From contig NZ_JAJSAP010000003.1 of NCBI RefSeq assembly GCF_021729035.1, positions 452,070 through 516,069 on the forward strand: a DNA stretch of 64,000 nucleotides, read 5' to 3'. Source of the DNA: Microbulbifer sediminum. GTDB lineage: Bacteria > Pseudomonadota > Gammaproteobacteria > Pseudomonadales > Cellvibrionaceae. A program made the position numbers and the translations under genes. The notes below the pieces were generated by a model that was not told the origin of the DNA, made no database searches, and worked only from the letters and a program-made list of their open reading frames with translations. Positions within the stretch are counted from its first letter, which is position 1; every line of letters starts with the position of its first letter. Positions 8,472 to 19,220 of this stretch are shown one piece after another.

Positions 8472-8678
8472 TCAGCGGGGGATGCGACCGAGCAGGGCGC
8501 GGCGGGAGAAAATCATTTCCTTGTAGGTCTGCACCAGTGTGCAGTCGAGTTCCTCACCACCAGCGCCAGCCGCCTTCATCTGGCTGTCCAGCCAGGCGAT
8601 TTCCTCTTCCAGCTGCAGGCGCAGGCGACGGATCTCCGGTTCGGAGAGGTTGAAATAGCTGCTGCATTCCCTGGACAT
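8472..8678 (-). CDS. Hypothetical small protein
   Basis: A 68-residue charged, helical protein (LSEPEIRRLRLQLEEEIAWL, then YKEMIFSRRALLGRIPR). No family is recognised. The ATG at 8678 was chosen because the upstream in-frame part has no protein-like composition. It lies 103 bases after the start of cysQ, on the same strand. It is probably real, but a chance frame in GC-rich DNA cannot be ruled out. Confidence 0.5.
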   Translation of the reverse strand: MSRECSSYFNLSEPEIRRLRLQLEEEIAWLDSQMKAAGAGGEELDCTLVQTYKEMIFSRRALLGRIPR

Positions 8679-8781
8679 GACGACGGACTGGTCTCCATTG
8701 CGGGCGGGGCACCGCCACAGATGCTTTCGGTGCCGCACCACCTTATCGGGGACGGCACCGAAGAGCTTAGTCCAGTGTCAT

Positions 8782-9633
8782 TCAGTCGGAGAGCAGGCGG
8801 CGCCAGTCGAAGCTGGTATCACCGATCACGTAGAAAAAGGGATTGAGCAGGGAATCCTTGCGGTTGTAACGCAGCAGTTCGAACTGGTCATCCACTACCG
8901 TGCCGCCGGCGGCCTCTACCACCGCCTGGGCCGCAGCGGTATCCCATTCGCAGGTCGGCGCCAGGCGCGGATAGAGGTCCGCGGCCCCCTCCGCCACCAG
9001 GCACAGCTTCAGGGAGCTGCCCATGTTCTTGAGGCCGGTCTGCCCCAGTTCCCCCTCAATCCGGGCCAGCAGCTGATCGACGGCGCCGGCACCGTGGCTG
9101 CGGCTGGCGACCAGCTCCACCGGCTTGCCGGCATCCAGCCGCTCGCGCACGGAACGCACACGAATCTGCTGCTCGCCCTCGGCGGTACGCTTGAAGGCCA
9201 TGCCCTCGCCGCCGGCGTCCCGGCAACCGGCATAGGTAATATTCAGTACCGGGACGTACACCACCCCCAGCACCGGCTCGCCCTTTTCGATCAGGGCCAC
9301 ATTGACGGTGAACTCACCGTTGCGGCGGATAAATTCCTTGGTGCCGTCCAGCGGGTCGACAATCCAGTAGCGCTGCCAGCTGCTGCGCTCCTCGAAGGAC
9401 GGCATTTCCTGCTCCTCGGACAACACCGGCACGCCGTCCACCAGCCCGGCCAATGCCGGTTCCAGTACCTTGTGGGCGGCCAGGTCGGCGGCGGTGACGG
9501 GGGAATCATCCGCCTTGGTATCCACTTCCAGCTCGGCGCTGCTGTTGTACACCTCGAGGATGGCTTCGCCCGCGCGCTCGCAGATACCAATTACCTGCTC
9601 GAGCAGTTGTTTCTTGTCCAGTTCTGTACCCAT
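8782..9633 (-). CDS. cysQ: 3'(2'),5'-bisphosphate nucleotidase CysQ
   Basis: A 283-residue phosphatase of the inositol-monophosphatase fold. It converts adenosine 3',5'-bisphosphate (PAP) from sulfate assimilation to AMP. The metal-binding motifs are in order: SEEQEMPSF near residue 72, WIVDPLDGTKEFIRRNGEFT near 90, and CEWDTAAAQAVVEAAGG near 228. Length and order match CysQ. The adjacent downstream position of cysteine synthase (upstream on this strand) supports a sulfur-metabolism role. Confidence 0.93.
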   Translation of the reverse strand: MGTELDKKQLLEQVIGICERAGEAILEVYNSSAELEVDTKADDSPVTAADLAAHKVLEPALAGLVDGVPVLSEEQEMPSFEERSSWQRYWIVDPLDGTKEFIRRNGEFTVNVALIEKGEPVLGVVYVPVLNITYAGCRDAGGEGMAFKRTAEGEQQIRVRSVRERLDAGKPVELVASRSHGAGAVDQLLARIEGELGQTGLKNMGSSLKLCLVAEGAADLYPRLAPTCEWDTAAAQAVVEAAGGTVVDDQFELLRYNRKDSLLNPFFYVIGDTSFDWRRLLSD

Positions 9634-9708
9634 GGGTCCCCCTTGTTAGCGATGGCGGCATTATACGCGCATGCCGCCAGCGCTGATAACTGGGGGATCA
9701 CGGGACCA

Positions 9709-10626
9709 TCAGGCCGGGAACAGGTCGTCGATGGAGAGATAGCGCTCACCGGTGTCGTAGCTGAACACCAGTACCCGGCTGCCGGGAGCGAAATCCGCCT
9801 GGCGCTGCTTCACTGCCGCCAGTGTGGCGCCGGAGGAAATTCCCACAAAGATGCCCTCCTTCGCCGCGCACTCCCGGGCCATGGCGAAGCTGTCCTCCTC
9901 GGATACCTGGATGGTGCCGTCGAGCGTTGCCGTATTGAGAATCTCCGGCACAAAGCCCGCGCCGATGCCCTGCAGGCGATGGGGGCCTTTCTCGCCACCG
10001 CTGATCACCGGGGATTTTTCCGGCTCCACGGCGAAAGTCTGCATATTCGGGAAATGTTCCTTGAGCACCTCGCTGCAGCCGGTGATATGCCCGCCGGTAC
10101 CGACCCCGGTGATCAGGTAGTCGAGCCCTTCGGGGAAGTCGGCCAGGATCTCCCGCGCACTGGTATCACGATGCACCTGTGCGTTGGCGGGGTTGCGGAA
10201 CTGCTGCGGCATCCAGCTGTTGGCATGCTCCTCCAGCAGCTCCTCGGCCTTTGCGATCGCGCCGGGCATACCGGTCTCTTTGGGCGTCAGTACCAGTTCG
10301 GCGCCCATGGCTTTCATGATGCGGCGGCGCTCCAGCGACATGGACTCCGGCATGGTGAGGATCAGGCGGTAACCCCGAACGGCGGCCACCATGGCCAGGC
10401 CGATGCCGGTATTGCCGGACGTGGGCTCGATGATCACGCCACCGGGCTTGAGCTCACCACTGCGCTCGGCGTCATCGATCATGGCCAGCGCGATCCGGTC
10501 CTTGATGCTGCTGCCGGGATTGAAGCGCTCCACTTTCATCCACACTTCGATATCGTCGCGGAACAACCGGTTCAGCCGTACGTGCGGGGTGTTGCCGATT
10601 GTCTCGAGAATATTTTCAGCCTTCAT
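9709..10626 (-). CDS. cysK: Cysteine synthase (O-acetylserine sulfhydrylase)
   Basis: A 305-residue PLP enzyme that makes L-cysteine from O-acetylserine and sulfide. The PLP lysine is K42 in [11 protein letters not shown]; the substrate loop is [12 protein letters not shown]; the phosphate loop is [10 protein letters not shown]; and the late motif is [13 protein letters not shown]. The features lean towards CysK (type A) rather than CysM, though isozyme naming is tentative. It is transcribed towards cysQ, 75 bases away, and is divergent from the lysoplasmalogenase-like gene. Confidence 0.9.
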   Translation of the reverse strand: MKAENILETIGNTPHVRLNRLFRDDIEVWMKVERFNPGSSIKDRIALAMIDDAERSGELKPGGVIIEPTSGNTGIGLAMVAAVRGYRLILTMPESMSLERRRIMKAMGAELVLTPKETGMPGAIAKAEELLEEHANSWMPQQFRNPANAQVHRDTSAREILADFPEGLDYLITGVGTGGHITGCSEVLKEHFPNMQTFAVEPEKSPVISGGEKGPHRLQGIGAGFVPEILNTATLDGTIQVSEEDSFAMARECAAKEGIFVGISSGATLAAVKQRQADFAPGSRVLVFSYDTGERYLSIDDLFPA

Positions 10627-10768
10627 GGGTCACTCTCTCCCTTCCTGGTTGTGCCTTGTTACGCAGCCCACAGCCGGTCCGCCGTGCGCGGGCTTGCCGG
10701 ATACCGGCGCCCGGCGTCATGATACGCCGGACTGCAAATACAATTACAAGAAAAGCCGGGACAACGCC

Positions 10769-11500
10769 ATGACCGCCACCACCGCTGCGGCTGATTCCAA
10801 TGCCGATTCCAGTAGCCGCAACCACACCGCCGCCGGCGTGCCCATCGCCGCCTTCACCGTTGGCGCGATTATCTACATTGCCCTGGACGCCACAGGCTGG
10901 CGGAGCCCCGGCAGTACAACCCTGCTGCCACTGGTCAAGGCCGCACCCATCCTGTTGCTGCTCTGGCTTTCCACCCGCTGGCTGCAGGGCACGACGCGAA
11001 TCCTGACGTCAGCTGCGCTGGGCTTTTCCGCCCTCGGCGATATCCTGCTGGCGCTCGACTTCCCGCAGCAGTTCGTCCTCGGCCTGGGCGCATTCCTGGT
11101 GGCCCAGCTGACCTATGCCATCCTGTTCCTGCGCCATGCGGATTTCCGTTCGGGGCGCTTTATCCTGCGTGGCCTGCCGGTACTGGGTGCCGCCCTGTTA
11201 CTGGCCCAGCTGCTGTTACCCGCCGCCGGGACGCTGGCCGGCCCGGTGACCGCCTACCTGCTGGCGATCCTCGCCATGGCGCTGGGCGCCGCGGCCCATC
11301 GCGATAAAGCGGCCCTGGTGTACTGCGGGGCGTTGGTGTTCATGGCCTCTGACGCCCTGATCGGTATCAACCGGTTCGTGGCACCCGTTCCCATGGCCGG
11401 CATACTGATTATGGTCACCTACTATGCGGCCCAGCTGGCCCTGCTGCTGGGCATCCGCGTGGCCAGCCAGACACATGCGGCAAAGCGGGCCCGGCCATAA
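10769..11500 (+). CDS. YhhN/TMEM86 family membrane protein (lysoplasmalogenase-like)
   Basis: A 243-residue inner-membrane protein with about eight hydrophobic helices after a polar N-terminus. The family signature acidic residues are present: ALGDILLAL near residue 91 and ASDALIGINRF near residue 193. TMEM86 relatives hydrolyse the vinyl-ether bond of lysoplasmalogens; activity here is inferred only. The ATG at 10769 precedes MTATTAAADSN; the frame continues upstream over the cysK promoter region but without protein character. Confidence 0.82.
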   Translation: MTATTAAADSNADSSSRNHTAAGVPIAAFTVGAIIYIALDATGWRSPGSTTLLPLVKAAPILLLLWLSTRWLQGTTRILTSAALGFSALGDILLALDFPQQFVLGLGAFLVAQLTYAILFLRHADFRSGRFILRGLPVLGAALLLAQLLLPAAGTLAGPVTAYLLAILAMALGAAAHRDKAALVYCGALVFMASDALIGINRFVAPVPMAGILIMVTYYAAQLALLLGIRVASQTHAAKRARP

Positions 11501-11551
11501 TCGGGCATAATAGGGGCACCATGCCTTCGACCTGAGAGGTTTACCGACCGC

Positions 11552-12205
11552 ATGCTGGACTGGCACGACGTCGACACGGTGATGCTGGATATGGACGGCA
11601 CCCTGCTCGACCTGCACTACGACAACCACTTCTGGTTGACCCACCTGCCCCAGCGCTATGCGCAGACCCACGGATTGACCCTGCAGCAGGCCGAAGAGAA
11701 GCTGGTCGGCCAGATTGACGCGCGCCGCGGCACCCTGGAGTGGTATTGCCTTAACTTCTGGTCGCGGGAGCTGCAGATGGATATCCCCGCGGTGCTGCGC
11801 GAGATCGAGGACCGCGTCGCCCTGCGCCCACATACCCCGGCGTTCCTGGACGCGCTGCGGCGCATGGAAAAGCATGTCCTGCTGGTCACCAACGCCCATC
11901 CCGACGGCCTGGTGCGCAAGCTGGAGCTGACCGGTATCGATCGCTGGATGGACGGGATCATCACTTCCCATGAGCTGAGGCACGCCAAGGAGAGCCCCTA
12001 TTTCTGGGAAGCCCTGTCGCGCCACATCGACTTCGATCCCGATCGCACCCTGTTCGTCGACGATAACGAACATGTGCTTGCGGCCGCCCGCGATTTCGGT
12101 ATTGGTCACCTGCTTTGCATCCGTCAGCCGGACAGCCGTGGCCCGCTACGGGAGATCACCGATTTCCCCGCCATTCACCATTTCGATGAGATTGTTCCGC
12201 TGTAA
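11552..12205 (+). CDS. yrfG: HAD-family GMP/IMP nucleotidase YrfG
   Basis: A 217-residue HAD hydrolase. Motif I is VMLDMDGTLLDLHYDNHFW near residue 10 (two catalytic aspartates), motif II is LLVTNAH near 108, and motif IV is LFVDDNEHVLAAARDFG near 168. The WLTHLPQRYAQ and ELRHAKESPYFWEAL stretches are typical of YrfG, which dephosphorylates purine nucleotides such as GMP and IMP. It is followed six bases later by hslR, the order seen in enterobacteria (yrfG-hslR-hslO-pckA), so co-transcription is likely. Confidence 0.92.
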   Translation: MLDWHDVDTVMLDMDGTLLDLHYDNHFWLTHLPQRYAQTHGLTLQQAEEKLVGQIDARRGTLEWYCLNFWSRELQMDIPAVLREIEDRVALRPHTPAFLDALRRMEKHVLLVTNAHPDGLVRKLELTGIDRWMDGIITSHELRHAKESPYFWEALSRHIDFDPDRTLFVDDNEHVLAAARDFGIGHLLCIRQPDSRGPLREITDFPAIHHFDEIVPL

Positions 12206-12211
12206 TCCCCG

Positions 12212-12589
12212 ATGGACAAAGTACGTATCGACAAGTGGCTCTGGGCCGCACGCTTTTACAAAACCCGCAGTCTCGCCAAGCAGATGATCGAGGGCGGCAA
12301 GGTCCACCTGGACGGCCAGCGGGTCAAGGCCAGCAAGGAGATTACTACCGGCGCCACCCTGACCCTGCGCCAGGGCTGGGACCAGCTGGAAGTGGAGGTG
12401 CTGGCGCTGTCAGACCAGCGGCGCGGGGCGGACATCGCCCGCGACCTCTACCGCGAGACCGAGGCCAGTCGCGCCAAACGCGAGCGCGAGGCCGCCGAGC
12501 GCAAGGTCACCAACGCCGGCGTTCGCAGCGAGCGACCCAACAAGAAACAACGACGCCAGATCCACCGCTTCCTGCGCGAGCAGGACTGA
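12212..12589 (+). CDS. hslR: Ribosome-associated heat-shock protein Hsp15
   Basis: A 125-residue RNA-binding protein with an N-terminal S4 domain (VRIDKWLWAARFYKTRSLAK, MIEGGKVHLDGQRVKAS) and a basic C-terminal tail (RPNKKQRRQIHRFLREQD). Hsp15 binds free 50S subunits carrying nascent chains and recycles stalled ribosomes after heat shock. The length is close to the family norm (about 133). It starts six bases after yrfG with no obvious ribosome site, suggesting coupled translation. Confidence 0.94.
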   Translation: MDKVRIDKWLWAARFYKTRSLAKQMIEGGKVHLDGQRVKASKEITTGATLTLRQGWDQLEVEVLALSDQRRGADIARDLYRETEASRAKREREAAERKVTNAGVRSERPNKKQRRQIHRFLREQD

Positions 12590-12721
12590 ACCGTGCCCAT
12601 GCGGCCCCGCCCAATCAGGCCAGGCTGCCGAAACGCCGCCCTTGTGGCACAGGCCCGGGCCCGGGGACACAACTGCTAAACTGGCCCACAACCGGCCCCC
12701 ATACCGACGGGACACAGATCC

Positions 12722-14235
<1,514 letters not shown>

Positions 14236-14239
<4 letters not shown>

Positions 14240-14685
14240 CCACACCAAGCCCGGCCTGGCTGTCAGCAGTGCTGGCCGCCCTGCTGACAGGGTCCGCAGC
14301 CACCGCGGACAACCTGTACCGCTGGGTGGACGAGGATGGCAATATCCACTTCGGCGATCGCCCGCCGCAACAGGCAGAGGCCGAGGACCTGTCCGGGAAA
14401 CTGGCGCCGGTCAACAGCGCGGATGCCACCGGCAGCCGCCCCAGCAGCCACACCAGCCAGCCCAGCCCGCAGCGGCAGTACAACGAGAGCCAGCGCCGGC
14501 TGCGGTTGCAGGAACAGCAGCAGCGTCGCCGGGCCTGCGCGCTGGCCCGCAAGCGCTTGCGCATCCTGCAGGGCCCCGTCGCCCTGGTAGACGGCAATGG
14601 CGAAGAGATCCGCATGAGCGAGCGCGAGCGCCAGCGACGTGCGGCGGCAATGGAACGGGAAATATCCAGGCTATGCGGCCAGTAG
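14236..14685 (+). CDS. DUF4124 domain periplasmic protein
   Basis: A 149-residue exported protein. A short hydrophobic signal (LSAVLAALLTGSAATA) is followed by the DUF4124 domain with its hallmark LYRWVDEDGNIHFGDRPP near residue 28, then a Q/R-rich helical tail (ESQRRLRLQEQQQRRRACA). The likely start is TTG 14236, giving a four-base overlap with the protease stop, and GAGGAAAG sits just upstream. Coupling to the Deg-type protease suggests a shared envelope function; none is known for the domain. Confidence 0.82.
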
Positions 14686-14798
14686 CGCGACTCGTCCGGC
14701 GGGGAAATGCCGTCATGCACCCGGCAACTACCATTTAGGGTAACGGGGCACTAAAATCCCGCGCCTTTGATCCCCGAGTTTGCCGAGGCCTTCGATTC

Positions 14799-15677
14799 AT
14801 GTCCGACCAGCTGGAACGCTTCATCTTCTCCCACCACGATATCCGCGGCCAGGTCGTTACCCTGACCGATGCCTATCGCGAGGTCCTGGAACACAACCAG
14901 CTGCCCCAGCCGGTTGCCCTGGTACTGGGGGAATTCCTCGCCGCCGCCTGCCTGCTGTCCACCACGCTGAAGTTCGAGGGCCTGCTGAGCCTGCAGGCCC
15001 GCGGCGAGGGCGACGTGCCGCTGTTGCTTGCCGAGTGCACCCACCACAGCGACCTGCGTGGTATCGCCAGGCTCGCCGAGCAGGCCCAGATCGAGGAGGG
15101 CGCCACCCTGCGGCAGCTGGTTGGCAAGCGTGCGGCCCTGGCCATCACGGTGGAGCCGGAGCAGGGCGAACGCTACCAGGGCGTTGTGCCACTGGAGAAA
15201 GACACCCTGGCAGAGTGCCTGGAAGACTACTTCACCCAGTCGGAGCAGCTGGCCACCCGCTTCTGGATCGAGTCCAGCCCCGATACGGTGGGCGGCATCA
15301 TGCTGCAGGTGCTGCCGGGCAACAACGCCGCCGGCGAGGCCGAGAACCAGGACGCCTGGGAAACCGCCCAGCACCTGGCGGAGACCGTGACCGCGGAGGA
15401 GCTCCACGCGCTGCCCCACGAGCAGCTGCTCACACGCCTGTTCCACCAGCTGACGCCCGCCGCGCTGGGCACCGCCAACATCCGCTTCAAGTGCAGTTGC
15501 TCCCGCCAGCGCAGCGCCCGTGCCCTGGTGGCCATGGGACCCGAAGAGGTCTACCAGCTGCTGGAAGAGCAGGATGGCGAGATTACCGCCGACTGCCAGT
15601 TCTGCAACGCCCGCTACCGTTTCAACGGCGACGATATCGAGAGCCTGTTCAACGCCCCGCCGCACACCCTGCACTGA
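14799..15677 (+). CDS. hslO: Redox-regulated chaperone Hsp33
   Basis: A 292-residue cytosolic holdase activated by oxidation. The N-terminal domain begins MSDQLERFIFSHHDIRGQVV. The C-terminal zinc switch has four cysteines in the CxC...CxxC arrangement: FKCSCSRQRS near residue 230 and ADCQFCNARY about 33 residues later. Length and motifs are standard. Its place between hslR and pckA matches the conserved gammaproteobacterial order. Confidence 0.95.
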   Translation: MSDQLERFIFSHHDIRGQVVTLTDAYREVLEHNQLPQPVALVLGEFLAAACLLSTTLKFEGLLSLQARGEGDVPLLLAECTHHSDLRGIARLAEQAQIEEGATLRQLVGKRAALAITVEPEQGERYQGVVPLEKDTLAECLEDYFTQSEQLATRFWIESSPDTVGGIMLQVLPGNNAAGEAENQDAWETAQHLAETVTAEELHALPHEQLLTRLFHQLTPAALGTANIRFKCSCSRQRSARALVAMGPEEVYQLLEEQDGEITADCQFCNARYRFNGDDIESLFNAPPHTLH

Positions 15678-15984
15678 TTGCCGCCAGCTGCCTGCCGGGC
15701 CCACACGATGGTGATGGGCATTTCCCGGCAGGGGCCCCGCAGCGGTACAAATCACGCACCTTTATTCATCAGGCCAATAGGCGCGATTATCAACATAGAA
15801 CAGACCGATAAAGCAGCATAAAATTTCAGGAGACAACGCTGTCATTGGGTAAAAAATAGCCTTTTTTGCTATCCCGCCAATTTGAACTTTGCCATAATTC
15901 GCCACCCGAATATTACCGGCCATGCTTCCTGTGGCGCGGTCGTACTATGTTTTACTCCTTACAATTTTCACGGGTAATCGACGA
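15678..15984. promoter_or_regulatory. 307-base hslO-pckA intergenic region with a possible pckA promoter
   Basis: The gap turns AT-rich after 15770. TTGCCA (15889-15894) and TATTAC (15911-15916), separated by 16 bases, could be a sigma-70 promoter for pckA. An imperfect dyad ATAGC-CTTTTTT-GCTAT lies at 15857-15872. There is no good CRP palindrome and no clear terminator after hslO. The promoter is a weak call. Confidence 0.3.
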
Positions 15985-17532
15985 ATGGCACAGATCGATG
16001 ATACGGCGCAGGTATTGAAGAACCTGTCTGCGGCGCAGCTGGTTGAGCAGGCGCTGCTGCGCGGCGAGGGCAAACTGTCCGACACCGGCGCGCTGGTAAC
16101 CGAAACCGGCGCGCGCACCGGCCGCTCCCCGGCGGACCGCTTCGTGGTGGAAGAGCCCTCCACCAGCGACAGCATTGCCTGGGGCAACGTCAACCGCGCC
16201 TTTCCCCAGGACAAGTTCGACGCGCTGTGGAGCAAAGTGGAAGAGTTCGTTTCCGGCTCCGACACCTTCGTGCAACAGCTGCACGTGGGCCAGCATGAGG
16301 ACTACTACCTGCCCGTCGTCGTCACTGCCCAGACCGCCTGGCATTCCCTGTTTGCGCGCAACATGTTCATTCGCCCGGACAAGTACAACCCCAAGGGCAA
16401 GGAAGAGTGGCGTATCCTGCATGCCCCCAACTTTGTCTGTGAACCCGAGCGCGACGGCACCAACTCCGAAGGCTGCGTCATCATCAACTTTGCCCAGCGC
16501 AAGGTACTGCTGGCGGGCATGCGCTACGCCGGCGAAATGAAGAAAGCCATGTTCTCGGTGCAGAACTTCCTGTTGCCGGAAAAAGACGTCATGCCGATGC
16601 ACTGCGCCGCCAATGTGGGCAAGGACGGCGATGTGTGCCTGTTCTTCGGCCTGTCCGGCACCGGCAAGACCACCCTGTCCGCCGACCCCGAGCGCTACCT
16701 GATCGGCGACGACGAGCACGGCTGGGCCAAGGGCAACGTGTTCAATATCGAGGGCGGCTGTTACGCCAAGACCATCAACCTGAGCAAGGAAAACGAGCCG
16801 GTTATCTGGGATGCCATCCGTTTTGGCGCCATCGTGGAAAACGTGGTCACCGACGATAACGGCACTGCCGATTACCACGACACCAGCCTGACCGAGAATG
16901 GCCGCTGCTCCTACCCGCTGGAGCACGTGGTGATGCGCCAGCCCGGCAACCAGGCCGGCGAGCCCAAGAACGTGATCTTCCTGACCTGCGACGTATCCGG
17001 TGTCCTGCCGCCGGTTTCCATCCTGTCCAAGGAAGCCGCCGCCTACCACTTCCTGTCCGGTTACACGGCCCGCGTGGGCTCCACCGAGCTGGGTGCGGAG
17101 GCGGGCATCCACCCGACCTTCTCCACCTGCTTCGGCGCGCCGTTCATGCCCCGCGCACCGCGTGAGTATGCCGACCTGCTGATGAAGCGTATCGAGGACT
17201 TCGGCTCCAATGTCTACCTGGTGAATACCGGCTGGACCGGCGGCTCCGGTGATAACGGCAAGCGCTTCCCGATCCCGGTGACCCGCGCCGTCATCGCCGC
17301 CATCCAGAGTGGCGCGCTGGAAGGCGTCGAAACCCAGCACCTGGAGACCCTGAACCTGGATATCCCGCTGGAGGTACCAGGCGTCGACAATGCTTACCTG
17401 AACCCCCGCGAGGCCTGGTCAGACCAGGGCGCTTACGACGAGCAGGCTGCCAGGCTGGCCAAGCTGTTCGCCGAGAACATCGAAAAGTTCGAAGTGAGCG
17501 AGACCGTCAAGGGCGCCGGGCCCCGGGCCTGA
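15985..17532 (+). CDS. pckA: Phosphoenolpyruvate carboxykinase (ATP)
   Basis: A 515-residue gluconeogenic enzyme converting oxaloacetate and ATP to phosphoenolpyruvate. The kinase loop [13 protein letters not shown] lies at about residues 218-230, preceded by the metal-site region [12 protein letters not shown] and followed by IGDDEHGWA. The [11 protein letters not shown] and [14 protein letters not shown] blocks are typical of the ATP-dependent family. I start at ATG 15985 (MAQIDDTAQ), 21 residues inside the longest frame, because the extra residues are not family-like. A strong terminator follows the gene. Confidence 0.96.
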   Translation: MAQIDDTAQVLKNLSAAQLVEQALLRGEGKLSDTGALVTETGARTGRSPADRFVVEEPSTSDSIAWGNVNRAFPQDKFDALWSKVEEFVSGSDTFVQQLHVGQHEDYYLPVVVTAQTAWHSLFARNMFIRPDKYNPKGKEEWRILHAPNFVCEPERDGTNSEGCVIINFAQRKVLLAGMRYAGEMKKAMFSVQNFLLPEKDVMPMHCAANVGKDGDVCLFFGLSGTGKTTLSADPERYLIGDDEHGWAKGNVFNIEGGCYAKTINLSKENEPVIWDAIRFGAIVENVVTDDNGTADYHDTSLTENGRCSYPLEHVVMRQPGNQAGEPKNVIFLTCDVSGVLPPVSILSKEAAAYHFLSGYTARVGSTELGAEAGIHPTFSTCFGAPFMPRAPREYADLLMKRIEDFGSNVYLVNTGWTGGSGDNGKRFPIPVTRAVIAAIQSGALEGVETQHLETLNLDIPLEVPGVDNAYLNPREAWSDQGAYDEQAARLAKLFAENIEKFEVSETVKGAGPRA

Positions 17533-17570
17533 GCCACCCCGCCGGCGACCCTCGCGGGTCACCGTCGATG

Positions 17571-17611
17571 AAAAACGCCCCCGCGGAGTAATCCCCGGGG
17601 GCGTTTTTTAT
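17571..17611 (+). terminator. Rho-independent terminator of pckA
   Basis: The GC-rich stem CGCCCCCG/CGGGGGCG is flanked by A5 on one side and TTTTTT on the other, 39 bases after the pckA stop. The A and T runs make it potentially bidirectional. Confidence 0.9.
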
Positions 17612-17719
17612 TGGCGACCGCTGTCCGGAGGGATTGGCAGATTGCGGCTATATTGAATAAATGAGGCGCCGCCGAGGGCGTGCGACCACGCGACGACGAC
17701 CACAGGCACAGGTAAACCC

Positions 17720-18388
17720 ATGCCCGCAGGCCAGCCGTTTTCCCGCTACCGTACCCGCCCACCCGGCCAGGGCACCAACCGCGCTGTCGTGGCGGCCATC
17801 GCTCTCATGTTGCTGGGGATCGTCGGCGGCCTGTGGCTGTACCTTTACTTCAAAGCCCTGGAGAAGCCCTACCGTGAGGTCCAGGGCTATCGCGTGGCTG
17901 CGGACCACACGCTGAGAGATTTCCTGCGCCGGGGGGACAACCGGGCACGCCTGCGGGCCCTGGAGAGCTACCTCAAGGCCAACAACGCGGGCAATGTGGT
18001 CGAGGCTGCGGCGCTGTTCCGGCAGGGCTCTGACTGGCTGGATATCAATGAACCGGCCTTCGCTATCCCGCCTCGCCGGCATTGGGAAAACATGGTGGAG
18101 ACCCTGGCCCTGGTACGCGATGAGCTGATCCCGGCGATCGGCCCGGTGGAAGTCCTGTCCGCGTACCGCACGGACAACTACAACCGCAAGGGCGGTGGCG
18201 CCGGTGGCAGCAAGCACCGGGAGTTTTGTGGCCTGGATCTGGTGCCGCTATCCAATATCAGTCGCAAGGAACTGGTGGAGGAACTGAAAATCCTGCATGC
18301 GCGCCTGGGCGAGCACAGTCGCATGGGACTGGGTATCTACAGCAACGTGCGCTTCCATATCGACACCTGCGGTTACCGCAGCTGGTAG
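17720..18388 (+). CDS. Membrane-anchored M15 family peptidase (copy 1 of a tandem pair)
   Basis: A 222-residue protein with one N-terminal transmembrane anchor (VAAIALMLLGIVGGLWLYLY) and a periplasmic domain. The C-terminal half fits the M15_3 D-Ala-D-Ala carboxypeptidase fold: LSAYRTDNYN, GSKHREFCGLDLVP (zinc ligands His and Asp) and RFHIDTCGYRSW (third ligand His). The region QGSDWLDINEPAFAIPPR upstream is shared with its neighbour. It probably trims peptidoglycan peptides. Copy 2 follows 24 bases later and is clearly homologous along its whole length. Confidence 0.82.
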   Translation: MPAGQPFSRYRTRPPGQGTNRAVVAAIALMLLGIVGGLWLYLYFKALEKPYREVQGYRVAADHTLRDFLRRGDNRARLRALESYLKANNAGNVVEAAALFRQGSDWLDINEPAFAIPPRRHWENMVETLALVRDELIPAIGPVEVLSAYRTDNYNRKGGGAGGSKHREFCGLDLVPLSNISRKELVEELKILHARLGEHSRMGLGIYSNVRFHIDTCGYRSW

Positions 18389-18412
18389 GCAGTATTTCCA
18401 GGAGCGGTCAGC

Positions 18413-19141
18413 ATGGACATCAAGGAGAGCCCCGATCACGAGTGGGTCGACATACATATCGAGCGCCGGCGGGTGATCTGGATCAGCGCCCTGGTGCTGG
18501 CCGGCATCCTGTTGCTGGTGGTCCTCACGGTGGACAAGGTCCGGGAACTGGCCGAGCGCGCGGTCATCCCGCGGGAATATGCCCCTGTCGAGCGCCTCCC
18601 CGAAACCGCCGATATCCCCGATGTATATGACATCAAGGGCTATGCGGCCGCCTCGGCCCGCGCCTTCGAACGCTTCCTGAACGACCGCGACCGGCGGGAA
18701 ATCTATACCCGCCTGCAGCATTTCCTCTACCTGAACAAGGTGGACGGGGTGCTGCCCTCCTTCCAGCTGCTGCGCCAGGGCAGCGACTGGCAGAAAATCG
18801 ACGAACCGCCGTTCGCCATCCCCCCGGAGCAGGACTGGGAAACCATGGTGGATACACTGCGGGTACTGCAGGACGAGATCATCCCGCGTATCGGGCCGGT
18901 GACGGTCCTGTCCGGGTGGCGCACCCCCAGCTACAACGCCAAGGCCGGTGGCTCTAAACGCAGCAAGCATATGCATTTCTGTGGGCTGGATGTGGTGCCG
19001 AACCGCGACTACACCCGCAAGGAGCTGATTCCCATCCTGCGGGACATCCACCGCAAAGTGGGCAAGAAATGGGACATGGGACTGGGTATCTACAGCGGCG
19101 TGCGCTTCCATGTGGACACCTGCGGCTACCGGCGCTGGTAA
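18413..19141 (+). CDS. Membrane-anchored M15 family peptidase (copy 2 of a tandem pair)
   Basis: A 242-residue paralogue of the preceding gene. A cytosolic stretch of about 25 residues precedes the anchor (VIWISALVLAGILLLVVLTV). The zinc-site motifs are kept: LSGWRTPSYNAK, RSKHMHFCGLDVVP and RFHVDTCGYRRW. The GLGIYSGV block before the last His is almost identical to copy 1. GGAG precedes the ATG. The two genes form an operon. Divergence between the copies while all metal ligands are kept suggests both are active and perhaps differ in substrate. Confidence 0.82.
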   Translation: MDIKESPDHEWVDIHIERRRVIWISALVLAGILLLVVLTVDKVRELAERAVIPREYAPVERLPETADIPDVYDIKGYAAASARAFERFLNDRDRREIYTRLQHFLYLNKVDGVLPSFQLLRQGSDWQKIDEPPFAIPPEQDWETMVDTLRVLQDEIIPRIGPVTVLSGWRTPSYNAKAGGSKRSKHMHFCGLDVVPNRDYTRKELIPILRDIHRKVGKKWDMGLGIYSGVRFHVDTCGYRRW

Positions 19142-19220
19142 TTGCGATCCCGGTTGTCCAAGCGGCGAGCGCCAGTGGTAGCATAGCGCGCATCGACAAA
19201 AATAAATTCGGGGGCATCCC

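Noticed and set aside
8677..10722. A long plus-strand open frame of 681 codons
   Set aside because: It runs antisense to cysQ and cysK, whose proteins show full family motifs. Its translation is rich in G, H, R and Q, as expected from the complement of GC-rich coding DNA.
15952..17340. A 462-codon minus-strand frame in pckA
   Set aside because: It is the complement of pckA and is made of low-information G/V/H-rich sequence.
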